Below are positions 50,221-59,175 of a stretch of DNA of 64,000 nt, piece after piece; within the stretch, counting starts at the first letter, position 1; every line of letters begins with the position of its first letter. The notes under the pieces were generated by a model. That model had not been told where the DNA came from, made no database searches, and saw only the letters and a program-made list of their open reading frames with translations. This DNA is from Verrucomicrobiota bacterium (GTDB lineage Bacteria > Verrucomicrobiota > Verrucomicrobiia > Limisphaerales > J093): the NCBI GenBank assembly GCA_016716505.1, contig JADJWF010000002.1, positions 310,001 to 374,000 on the forward strand, written 5' to 3'. The translations under genes and the position numbers were made by a program.

Positions 50221-51243
50221 ATGATCGGGCGCCTTGGCATCTCGGCAAAACTCGCGTTGGTCGCCCTCGCCCTCCACGCGGCCGAGCCGACACCAGCTCC
50301 GAACCCGGCCAGCGCCAGCCAACTCGAATCTGCCGAAACTCGCCCACTGCCTCCCGCCCCGCCGCCACCGTTGCCAGCGCGGGCTCAAGCCTCCATCGAG
50401 ACGTTGCGCCGCCTCCTCTCGATGACGGCGGAAGAGCGCGAAGTATTTCTGGCCACCCGCGCGCCGAAGCAACAAGCCGTCCTCCGGCATGAGCTTTCCC
50501 TCTTGGAAAGCTTGGACACGGCCAGCCGCGAGCGCCGACTCCGACTTCTGGCGATGCGGGTCGTAATGGATCCCTTGCTGGCCCTCGATGCTGACGCCCG
50601 CCGGGGCGCGGTGGCTTCCCTGCCAGCAGACCAGCGGACCTTTGTGGAGGAACAACTTCGCGCCTGGGATGCCCTCACGCCCGCCCAGCGCGACCAGATG
50701 CTTGCCACGCACGGTGGCTGGATGCCTTTGCCCACCGGCCAGCCCCTTCCGCCCAAGCCACCGCGGGTCGAACCACCGGCACCGCCCTCCCCGGAGTTCC
50801 GCTCCCGGCTGGAGCGCGACCTCCATCGGTGGACGACGCTCGACGAGCGCGCGCAGACCAACGCCGCGCGCGCGCTCCTCCGGCTGTTCGACCTTTCGCC
50901 GCGGGAGCAGCAGGCGGTGCTGGCCCGACTGGCTGCCGACCGGAGACAAGCCGTTGAGCGAATGCTCGCGGCCTTCAGCGAATTGAGCGAGGATGCCCGC
51001 GGTCGGGCGGTCGCCGCCTACTGGCGATTCGCCTCGATGCGCGCCGAGGAACGATCCCGGTTCTGGCAGAATGCCGAGCGTTGGGACGCGCTGAGCCCGG
51101 AAGAGCGCCGCGCCTGGCGCGCTCTCACCGCGCACCTTCCGCCGCTCCCGCCCGGACTCGGGCCATCCCCGGCCATGCCGCCCTTGCCCCCGGAATCGCC
51201 CCCCTCCGTCCCGCTGCGGACCAACGCCCAAGTCACCCGCTGA
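50221..51243 (+). CDS. Exported DUF3106-like protein
   Basis: A 340-residue protein with an N-terminal hydrophobic signal (LGISAKLALVALALHAAEP) and a Pro-rich linker, then repeated helical units of the kind LT-P-QR-x-L and LS-PEER, seen as SMTAEEREVFLATRAP, ALTPAQRDQMLATHGGW, DLSPREQQAVLARLAAD and ALSPEERRAWRAL. This resembles DUF3106, often encoded with ECF sigma/anti-sigma pairs. The C-terminus is Pro-rich. It starts 7 nt after the anti-sigma-like gene, so the three form an operon. A role as a periplasmic sensor or anti-sigma partner is inference. Confidence 0.66.
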   Translation: MIGRLGISAKLALVALALHAAEPTPAPNPASASQLESAETRPLPPAPPPPLPARAQASIETLRRLLSMTAEEREVFLATRAPKQQAVLRHELSLLESLDTASRERRLRLLAMRVVMDPLLALDADARRGAVASLPADQRTFVEEQLRAWDALTPAQRDQMLATHGGWMPLPTGQPLPPKPPRVEPPAPPSPEFRSRLERDLHRWTTLDERAQTNAARALLRLFDLSPREQQAVLARLAADRRQAVERMLAAFSELSEDARGRAVAAYWRFASMRAEERSRFWQNAERWDALSPEERRAWRALTAHLPPLPPGLGPSPAMPPLPPESPPSVPLRTNAQVTR

Positions 51244-51365
51244 CCCGCAGGCGACCGCCCCCCCACGCTGAATCTTGCGCTTCGTTGCGCGAGGCCGGCG
51301 GGGCGACCGAGTCGTTTCTGCTGACCGCAATTGGCAGGCGCGCCCGCTCATTCTACGCTCGCGCC

Positions 51366-54300
51366 ATGATTCATCGTCCGCACGCGCTGCCGGACTGCCG
51401 GTGGCTGCTCTTTGTCTTGTTGACATGCTGCATCGGCATTCCCCGCCTGGCCGCGGCCGACCACTCCCTCTTCGCCCGCTCGAATATCGTCGCCTGGTGC
51501 ATCGTGCCCTTCGACGCAAAACAGCGCGGCCCGGAAGAGCGCGCCGCAATGCTCGAACGCCTCGGTCTGACCCAACTGGCCTACGACTACCGCGCCGAAC
51601 ACATCCCGACCTTCGACGACGAAATGCTGGCCCTCAAGCGGCACGGCATCCGCCTGCTCGCCTGGTGGTTTCCCGGCGCTCTGAACGACGAAGCACGGCT
51701 CATCCTTGACGTGCTCCGGCGTCATGAACTGCGGGGCGTGCAACTTTGGGTCTCGGGTGGTGGCGATCCGGTGAAATCGCCCGAGGAACAAGCCGCGCGA
51801 GTCGCGGCGGAAGCGGAGCGCGTCCGGCCCATCGCCGAGGCGGCCGCAACCCTCGGTTGCACGGTGGCGCTCTACAACCACGGCGGGTGGTTCGGCGAAC
51901 CGGACAACCAGATGGCCATCATCGAGCGCCTGCGCGCGACGGGCATCACCAACGTCGGCATCGTGTACAACCAGCATCACGGCCACGACCACGTCGAGCG
52001 CTTCGCCGAGCTGCTCGCGCGGATGAAACCCCACCTTCTCGCGCTCAATCTCAACGGCATGACCAAAGACGGGGACCGGCACGGCAAAAAGATCCTGCCC
52101 CTCGGCCAGGGCGAACTGGACCTCCACCTGCTGCGGGTCATTCGCGACAGCGGCTGGCGCGGCCCGATCGGCATCCTCAATCACACGGACGAAGACGCGG
52201 AAGTGCGCCTGCAGGAGAACCTTGCCGGCTTGGCAAAACTCGTCGCCGAACTCGACCGCACCGCGCAGAGCAATCCCTCCCCGCCGCCGGTCTCCCGCTA
52301 CTGGGCGATCGAGGATCGCGCCGCCCGCGAGCGGCTGCCGCTGTATCAGGTCATCCCGGCCGCCTCACCCGAGGAGTTGACTCCGGCCAACGGCCTGCCC
52401 GGGCCGGAAACCTACCGTACTTGGCACCGCTCCCACGGCGACAACGGCGGAACGCGCTTCTCCCTTCTGGACCAGATCAACCGCCAGAACGTGACCAATC
52501 TCCAACTTGCTTGGACCTATCACTCGAAGGACGGCAAGGACAACCTCCAGTGCAATCCGATCATCGTGAACGGCGTCATGTACACGCCCACCCCCGGCCG
52601 GTTCATCGTGGCCGTCAACGCCGAAACCGGCGTGGAGTTGTGGCGGTTCAAGCCCGAAGGCCGTCCCGCGTGGCGCGGCCTGATCTACTGGCCGGGCGAT
52701 GAACGCGGGGAGGCGCGGCTGATGTTCTGTTCCGGCAGACACCTCTACGCGCTGAACCCGCGCACCGGGCAGCCGCTCCAGAGTTTCGGCGACGGCGGGC
52801 GCACGTTGCTACCCGGCGTGGCCCAGGGTGACTTCGGCGCCGCCACCGCCTGTCCCGCCATCTTCGAACACATCGTCGTGGTCCCGGGCTTTGAGAAGGA
52901 CGTCTGGGGCTTTGACCTCCTCACCGGCAGGCATCTGTGGACGTTTCACACGGTGCCGCAGCCCGGCGAATTCGGTTACGAGACCTGGGACCGGACGCAG
53001 CCTTACGCGGCCAACTGCTGGGGCGGCATGGCGATGGACGAAGCCCGGGGCATTGCCTACGTCACCACTGGCTCGCCCAAGCCGAACTTCACCGGCATGT
53101 ATCACCACGGCGACAACCTGTTCGCCAACTGCCTGATCGCCCTCGACGCCCGCACCGGCCGGCGCCTCTGGCACTTCCAGGAAATCCGCCACGACATCTG
53201 GGACCTCGACATCCCCGCGCCGCCCAACCTCGCCACCATCACCCGCGACGGCCGGCGGGTGGACGTCGTCGCCGCCTGCACCAAGATCGGCAACACACTC
53301 CTGCTCGACCGCGTGACGGGCAAACCGATCTTCCCTTTCCGCCTCCGCCGGGCACCCACCAGCGATGTGCCCGGCGAAGTCACCGCGCCATACCAGCCGG
53401 ACCCGGAATTGCCCGAGCCGTTTTCCAAGATGGAGTACACCGAAGCGGATCTGACGGATCGCACCGAGGAGGCGGCCGACTACGCGCTCACGCGCTTCCG
53501 CAGCATGCACTCGGGCTGGTTCCGCCCGTGCAGCGAGGGCAAGAGCACCCTCTTCTTCGGCATTGACGGCGGGGCGGAGTGGACGGGAGCGTGCGTGGAT
53601 CAGACGACCGGGCGGCTGTACGTCACCGCCAATCACATCGGCTGGACCATCTCGCTGTTCCGCGATGACGACCCACCGCACGATTCGCGGGCGCCCAAGA
53701 CCAGGGGGCGACTCGTGTACGAACAGCTTTGCGCCCAGTGCCACGGCGAGAATCTGCGCGGCATCGGGATGTACCCGGCGCTGCGCGGCGTCCGCCATCG
53801 CCTGAGTTTCGAGGCCATCACCAATCAGGTTCGTCTGGGCAAAAACGCCATGCCCGCGCATCCCGACCTCGCCGAAGAGGACCTCCGCGCCGTGGCGGAT
53901 TACCTCCTGGTGCGTGACCGGCCGCTGCCGCCGCCGGGTCCGGCCCCCGAACGTCCACCTTACGGCTCCAATGGCTACCCGAAGTTCTACGACCACGAAG
54001 GCTACCCGGCGAACAAGCCCCCTTGGGGCACGCTGAATTGTGTGGACCTCAACTCGGGCAAATTGCTCTGGAAGGTCCCGCTGGGCGAATACCCGGAGCT
54101 GACCGCCGAGGGCGTCCCCAAGACGGGCACGGAAAACTACGGCGGCGCGATCGTGACCGCTGGCGGCCTGGTCTTTTGCGCCGGTACCCGTGACCACAAA
54201 ATCCGCGCCTTCGACAAGGACACGGGCGCGGAGTTGTGGTCAGCGAAACTGCCATACGTCGGCAACAGTCCGCCGGCCACCTACGAAATGAACGGCCGCC

Positions 54301-54386
54301 AATACGTCGTCATCAGCGCCAGCGGCGGCAACAAACTGGGCACGCCCTACGGTGATGCGTGGGTCGCCTTCGCCCTGCCGAAGTAG
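51366..54386 (+). CDS. Exported fusion: TIM-barrel isomerase-like domain + PQQ-dependent dehydrogenase + cytochrome c
   Basis: A 1006-residue exported protein (signal WLLFVLLTCCIGIPRLAAA). Residues about 30-300 form a sugar-isomerase/epimerase-like TIM barrel (LLAWWFPGALNDEARLILDVL, VALYNHGGWFGEPDN, GPIGILNHTDED). Residues about 340-1000 are a quinoprotein dehydrogenase propeller with W-motifs such as NGVMYTPTPGRFIVAVNAETGVELWRF, LNPRTGQPLQSFGDGG and AFDKDTGAELWSAKLP. A cytochrome c domain is inserted near residues 775-860, with haem motif Cys789-x2-Cys792-His793 (LCAQCHGENLRG) and a Met in GKNAMPAHPD. It is probably a periplasmic sugar or alcohol dehydrogenase passing electrons from PQQ to haem. 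Substrate unknown. The TIM-barrel fusion is unusual. Confidence 0.85.
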   Translation: MIHRPHALPDCRWLLFVLLTCCIGIPRLAAADHSLFARSNIVAWCIVPFDAKQRGPEERAAMLERLGLTQLAYDYRAEHIPTFDDEMLALKRHGIRLLAWWFPGALNDEARLILDVLRRHELRGVQLWVSGGGDPVKSPEEQAARVAAEAERVRPIAEAAATLGCTVALYNHGGWFGEPDNQMAIIERLRATGITNVGIVYNQHHGHDHVERFAELLARMKPHLLALNLNGMTKDGDRHGKKILPLGQGELDLHLLRVIRDSGWRGPIGILNHTDEDAEVRLQENLAGLAKLVAELDRTAQSNPSPPPVSRYWAIEDRAARERLPLYQVIPAASPEELTPANGLPGPETYRTWHRSHGDNGGTRFSLLDQINRQNVTNLQLAWTYHSKDGKDNLQCNPIIVNGVMYTPTPGRFIVAVNAETGVELWRFKPEGRPAWRGLIYWPGDERGEARLMFCSGRHLYALNPRTGQPLQSFGDGGRTLLPGVAQGDFGAATACPAIFEHIVVVPGFEKDVWGFDLLTGRHLWTFHTVPQPGEFGYETWDRTQPYAANCWGGMAMDEARGIAYVTTGSPKPNFTGMYHHGDNLFANCLIALDARTGRRLWHFQEIRHDIWDLDIPAPPNLATITRDGRRVDVVAACTKIGNTLLLDRVTGKPIFPFRLRRAPTSDVPGEVTAPYQPDPELPEPFSKMEYTEADLTDRTEEAADYALTRFRSMHSGWFRPCSEGKSTLFFGIDGGAEWTGACVDQTTGRLYVTANHIGWTISLFRDDDPPHDSRAPKTRGRLVYEQLCAQCHGENLRGIGMYPALRGVRHRLSFEAITNQVRLGKNAMPAHPDLAEEDLRAVADYLLVRDRPLPPPGPAPERPPYGSNGYPKFYDHEGYPANKPPWGTLNCVDLNSGKLLWKVPLGEYPELTAEGVPKTGTENYGGAIVTAGGLVFCAGTRDHKIRAFDKDTGAELWSAKLPYVGNSPPATYEMNGRQYVVISASGGNKLGTPYGDAWVAFALPK

Positions 54387-54497
54387 GCAGCGCCGACCGC
54401 CGCCGGCGGGACGAACGGACGCTCGGCTCCCGTCGGATGCTTGCTCATTGCCAAACCAGAGTTGCGTCGCCCGAAAACGCCCGGCCACTATCGCCAC

Positions 54498-57400
54498 GTG
54501 ACACCGTGCCGGCGCGCCAGGATCAGCGGCTGCCCGTGGAGCGCCCTGCTCGTTCGCAGAGGGGTGGCCCCCTGGCTGCTCCTGACCGGCCTGCTGCTGG
54601 CTCGCGGTGCTGAGGTCGTTCCGCTCGAGCGCGATTTCATCATCCGGACTTGGAACACCAGCCACGGGCTGCCGGATGAACGCGTGCTGGCGCTGCTGGT
54701 GGATCGCGAGGGATTTGTTTGGGCGGGCACGCGCAAGGGCGTCGCCCGGTTCGATGGTTCCAAGTTTGTGACCTGGTCGCGCGCCAACTGTGCGGCCCTG
54801 GTTGACCAGGAGTGTCGCGCCTTGGCCGAGCATCCGAACGGAACCCTCTGGGTCGGTACCTTCGACGGATTGGTCAGCCTTGGCCCGGTCCCGACCCGAT
54901 TCGACACCCGACTCGTTGCGCCCGAATCACGCGGCGTTGCGGCGGCGGCTCACCATCCGTCCGGTCACCGGGTGCATGGTCTGGCAGCCTCTGAAACGGG
55001 GGAGTTGCACGTGGCGACCGAGTGCGGCATTGCCACCCTTCGTCCGGATGGGACTTGGACCCGGCCCGGTGCATCCGAAGGTCCGCATTCCGTCACCATC
55101 CTCTCGGTGGCGGCATCCAACCAAACCGCTTGGGCTGGGACCGTAGGGCAATTGTACCGCCGCGATCATCCGGGGGCACCCTGGATTCCGGAATTGCCGG
55201 CGACCTTTGACCACACCAACCAGTGCGTGTATGCGCTGGCGATGACCACCCGCGGCGCACTCTTCGGGTGGATCGGAGCCTTTGTGCAAAGCGGCGGCAC
55301 CGTGCAGTTGATGCGGCGTGGCGCGGAAAGTTGGCATTCTCTCTTCGAATCTCCCGTTGAACTCGTAGGACATCCCTTCGTGACGGGCGACTCCGCCGGC
55401 GCGATCTGGTTTCAGCTCAAAGGCCGGGCTTTTGGCCGCTGGCGCGACGGGCAATTCATAGAATACACCCTACCCGGGGAGCTGGCGCCGATGGCAGTGA
55501 CCTGCATGCAGGAAGACCGTGAGGGCAATCTGTGGGCGGGCACCGCGCGCCACGGACTGATCTGTCTCCGCCCTCGGAGGGTTCGCACGCTCACGACCGC
55601 GGATGGCCTGCCCGACGCCAAGACTTGGACGCTGCTCGAAGCCACCGACGGCGCACTTTGGGTGGGCACGGGCGGGGGGGTTGCCCGCTTGCAGGCGGGG
55701 AAGCCGGAAACTTTCTCCCGGTCGGAAGCCCTCGCTTCGAGCCAAATTCGCGCGCTGGCGGAAGACAGCCGGGGCCGGGTCTGGATCGGCACGGGCAGCG
55801 GCCTGAGCCGCTGGGATCGAGGACAACTCGAACCGGTCCCTTTCCCCGGCGCGGAGTTCCGGACGAAAATCCGTGCCCTGCTCGTCGGTCGTGATGACGC
55901 AGTCTGGGTGGGCACGGCCCAGGGGTTGTACCGCCTGGGTGCCGTCCAGACCAACGCCTGGCTGGTGGCTGACGGACTCCCCCACGAGAACGTGTGCGCG
56001 CTGCACGAAGATCGCCGCGGACAAATCTGGGTGGCCACCGACGGCGGCGGAGTGGCGTGCCTCACCGCGGCGGGTTTTACGGAGCGATACGATGAGGCCT
56101 CCGGCCTTTCCAGTTCCCGCGCGTGGGCGTTCTGCGAGGACGCGGACGGCGGGCTGTGGATCGGCACCGAACGGGGACTGGACCTGCTGCGCGACGGCCA
56201 AATCACGCGTTTCACCACGGATCAAGGGCTGCCCGACTATTCGGTGAATGGCGTGGTCGAGGACCAACGGGGGTGGTTGTGGGTTGGTCACGACCGGGGC
56301 ATCTACCGGGTGAAACGGGAAGATCTTCTCGCCGTGGCCGACGGCCGCCGCATCCAGGCACGATGCATCGCTTACACGGACGACGACGGCTTGGTGGACC
56401 CCGAGGTCAACGGCCAGATCAGTTACCCGCCCGTGATTCGCCGCCGCGACGGCACCATCGCCTTCGCCACGATGGGCGGCGTGGCGGTCTTCGACCCCGA
56501 TCGCCTGCCCGACCTGACCAATGGTCCGCCGGTTCACGTCGAGGCCCTGCGGGCCAACGGCGAGACGGTGTTCTCAGGGCTGCCCGGGCGAGGTTCGATC
56601 TCGATGCCCCGGCCGCTGGCGGAGCCGCTTTCGATCACTCCCCGCCAACGCGGTTTCGTCGAGATCGAGTACACGGCGGTTGCGTTTCGGTCCCCGGAAG
56701 CGATCCGGTTTCGCCATCGCCTCCTGGGACTTTCGTCCGACTGGGTGGAAGCCAACACGCTGCGGCAGGCCAGCTACGCCAACCTGCCCCCCGGGAATTA
56801 CACATTCGAAGTCACCGCCGTGAACGCGCACGGCTACGCCAGCGCGACTCCCGCCCGGCTCCCCTTCAGGATCGAGCCCGTTTGGCATGACCTCTGGCCC
56901 GTGCGGATCGGGGCCGGCCTGCTCCTGCTCGCAGCCGGGACCGTGGCGGTCCAGTGGCGAATCAGGGAAATGCGTCGCATCGCCGAGTTGGAACGTCAGG
57001 CCGCCCTCGCCAACGAGCGCGCGCGGCTGGCAAAAGATCTGCACGATGGCCTCGGGGCAAACCTTACCCAGATCACGCTCCTGAGCGGCTTGGGCGATCC
57101 CCGGTCCCTCCCCGCCGAGGCGCTGGCCGACCGCTTCCAGCGGTTGACGGCGAGCACCCATGAAGCCCTGCATTCGCTGCGGAATATCATCTGGCTCACC
57201 AACCCGCGCGCCGACAGTCTCGAACTCCTCCTCGCGCGCATCTGCGAATCCGTCGAGCGCGCGGCGGCGGCCGCCAGCCTCCAGTGCCAGGTGGAGTTTC
57301 CCTCCGAAGTCCCGGCGGTGAAGATCAGCCCAGACCGGCGGCGCGACGTGCTTTTCGCCGTGAACGAGGCCGTGAACAACGTCGCTCGCCACGCCCGCGC

Positions 57401-57632
57401 CCGCCAGGTGACGCTGCGCGCTGACATCGCCGATCATTCCGTGACGATTGTGATCCGGGATGACGGCGTCGGCTTTGACCCGGCGCGGGGTGCCGCACGG
57501 GGCGGGCCGGATCGGGGATTGGGACTGGCCAGCCTGGCGGAACGGCTTCTCCCCCACGGCGGCACCTGTGACATCCACAGCCGGCTAGGGGAAGGCACCA
57601 AGGTCATCCTCCGCTTGCCGCTGCCGCGGTGA
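54498..57632 (+). CDS. Two-component-propeller sensor histidine kinase (HisKA_3)
   Basis: A sensor kinase of about 1044 residues. After a signal or anchor segment (APWLLLTGLLLARGAE) come many 'two-component regulator propeller' repeats with motifs like DREGFVWAGTRKGVARFDG, HPNGTLWVGTFDGLVSL, DSRGRVWIGTGSGLSRWD and DADGGLWIGTERGLDLL. A Y_Y_Y domain (YTAVAFRSPEAIRFRHRLLGLSSDWVEA), a transmembrane helix (IGAGLLLLAAGTVAV), HisKA_3 with phospho-His849 in DLHDGLGANLTQ, and an HATPase (NEAVNNVARHA, DDGVGFDP, GLGLASLAERL) follow. These kinases often sense oligosaccharides. The start is uncertain: GTG 54498 is given, and a TTG at 54441 is also in frame. No LuxR-type partner gene is adjacent. Confidence 0.88.
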   Translation: MTPCRRARISGCPWSALLVRRGVAPWLLLTGLLLARGAEVVPLERDFIIRTWNTSHGLPDERVLALLVDREGFVWAGTRKGVARFDGSKFVTWSRANCAALVDQECRALAEHPNGTLWVGTFDGLVSLGPVPTRFDTRLVAPESRGVAAAAHHPSGHRVHGLAASETGELHVATECGIATLRPDGTWTRPGASEGPHSVTILSVAASNQTAWAGTVGQLYRRDHPGAPWIPELPATFDHTNQCVYALAMTTRGALFGWIGAFVQSGGTVQLMRRGAESWHSLFESPVELVGHPFVTGDSAGAIWFQLKGRAFGRWRDGQFIEYTLPGELAPMAVTCMQEDREGNLWAGTARHGLICLRPRRVRTLTTADGLPDAKTWTLLEATDGALWVGTGGGVARLQAGKPETFSRSEALASSQIRALAEDSRGRVWIGTGSGLSRWDRGQLEPVPFPGAEFRTKIRALLVGRDDAVWVGTAQGLYRLGAVQTNAWLVADGLPHENVCALHEDRRGQIWVATDGGGVACLTAAGFTERYDEASGLSSSRAWAFCEDADGGLWIGTERGLDLLRDGQITRFTTDQGLPDYSVNGVVEDQRGWLWVGHDRGIYRVKREDLLAVADGRRIQARCIAYTDDDGLVDPEVNGQISYPPVIRRRDGTIAFATMGGVAVFDPDRLPDLTNGPPVHVEALRANGETVFSGLPGRGSISMPRPLAEPLSITPRQRGFVEIEYTAVAFRSPEAIRFRHRLLGLSSDWVEANTLRQASYANLPPGNYTFEVTAVNAHGYASATPARLPFRIEPVWHDLWPVRIGAGLLLLAAGTVAVQWRIREMRRIAELERQAALANERARLAKDLHDGLGANLTQITLLSGLGDPRSLPAEALADRFQRLTASTHEALHSLRNIIWLTNPRADSLELLLARICESVERAAAAASLQCQVEFPSEVPAVKISPDRRRDVLFAVNEAVNNVARHARARQVTLRADIADHSVTIVIRDDGVGFDPARGAARGGPDRGLGLASLAERLLPHGGTCDIHSRLGEGTKVILRLPLPR

Positions 57633-57704
57633 AAATGGAACCGCTCCGATTCGGGAGGAATGCGGCTCGACGGAATCCTTACGATCGCTGACGGCGAACT
57701 GCTC

Positions 57705-59035
57705 CGCCCCAACTCCCGGATCGGCCGTACCGCCGACCTCCCAGTCGGCCTCGGGGCCGGCTGAAAAGCCGGCGCTACCAGTGGTCAAAACCTATCGCCC
57801 GCGTCGTGGCCCTCAGGAACCACGTCCTGAACCGCGTTCCCTTCAGCCCAAGCACCGGGTCGGACCCCACCCTGACCACCCACGCCCGCAACTCCCTCCC
57901 GGGCCTCCCAAGCAGCGACTTCAGGTAGTCCAGCGTCACAATCCGGCCGCGGCTGCTTGCTGCCGCGGACGTGGACGTCCGCGCTCCAAGCGGCAGCCCA
58001 GCGCTTTCACCGGGGCGCGGACCTTCAGGTCCGCGGCCGAGCCTGAACCTCATGCGCGTGGGCCAGCCGGTCCTGACCATTTTCAAACTACCTCGCCCCA
58101 ACTCCCGGCTCGGCCGCACCGCCGACCTCCCGGTCGGCACCGGGGCCGGCAAGAATGTCGGCGCTACCAGTGGCCAAAACCTGCCCCCGCGTCGTGGCCC
58201 TCACCAACCACGCCCTGAACCGCGTTCCCTTCAGCTTGGGAAACGGTTCGGACCCCACCCCAAACCACCTACGCCCGGAACCCCCTCCCGGGCCTTCCCA
58301 GTGGCGACTTCAGGTAGTCTTGCGTCACAATCCGTCCGCGGCTGCCTGCTGCCGCGGACGGGGACGTCCGCGCTCCAAGCGGCGGCCGGGCGCTTTCGCC
58401 GGGGCGCGGACCTTCAGGTCCGCGGCAGAGCCTGAACCTCACGCGCGTGGGCCAGCCGGTCCTGACCAACTGCGAGCCACCCCGCCCCTACTTCCGGACC
58501 GGACGTACCGCCGACCTCCCGGTCGGCACCAGGGCCGGCTGGAAAGCCGGCGCTACGAATGGCCGGCGACCGCCCCCGCGTCGTGGACCTCACCAACCAC
58601 GCCCTGAACCGTGTTCCCTTCAGCCCAAGCACCGGGTCGGACCCCACCCTGACCACCTACGCCCGGAACATTCGCTCCCGGGGCCGTCTCGGTGGCGATT
58701 TCCCCGACGTTTCGCGTCCGCCGTTGGCCGCGCCAGCCCGTGGCCGCGGACGTGGACGTCCGCGCTCCAAGCGGCAGCCCAGCGCTTTCACCGGGGCGCG
58801 GACCTTCAGGTCCGCGGCCGAGCCTGAACCTCACGCGCGTGGGCCAGCCGGTCCTGACCACTTTCAAACTACCTCGCCCCAACTCCCGGACCGGCCGTAC
58901 CGCCGACCTCCCGTTCGGCACCGGGCCGGCTGGAAAGCCGGCGCTACCAGTGGGCCGGCAGCTACCCCCGCGTCGTGGACTTGACCAACATGCCTTAACC
59001 CGGCTGTCGCTCAGCGTGGGCAACGGTCAAGACAC
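57705..59035. repeat. Tandem array of about 389-bp units with nested palindromes (3 full copies plus a partial)
   Basis: Units begin at about 57705, 58094, 58483 and 58875 (periods 389, 389, 392); the fourth copy fades after about 58980. Each unit holds GCCGAC/GTCGGC (57732-57749 in copy 1), GCCGGC/GCCGGC (57756-57773), the palindrome GCGGACGT-GG-ACGTCCGC (57965-57982) and GCGGACCT-TC-AGGTCCGC (58017-58034). Stems are kept while loops vary between copies (for example CTCCCA, CTCCCG and CTCCCG). Because 389 is not a multiple of three, no protein repeat can be encoded. The array fills the space between convergent genes. It resembles REP/BIME-like clusters; the genome-wide spread cannot be judged here. 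Confidence 0.88.
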
Positions 59036-59175
59036 CTCCGTTCCCGCCACGTGCGGCCCCCTCTTGGCGAGCGATCAACCCGCACTGCAGCGAGTACGTC
59101 GGCGTCGGCGGGATGCTCCGAGTCATCTCCACCAACGACCCGTTGGCAGGCGCTGGCATTCCTGCGCCCCAAACT

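Noticed and set aside
57781..58984. Several open frames of 120-155 codons within the tandem repeat array
   Set aside because: The repeat period (389) is not a multiple of three, so the frames change between copies; composition is Arg/Pro/Gly shadow and no start site is convincing.
57705..59035. The repeat array as a CRISPR
   Set aside because: Units are about 389 bp with near-identical internal sequence, not short repeats with unique spacers, and there are no cas genes.
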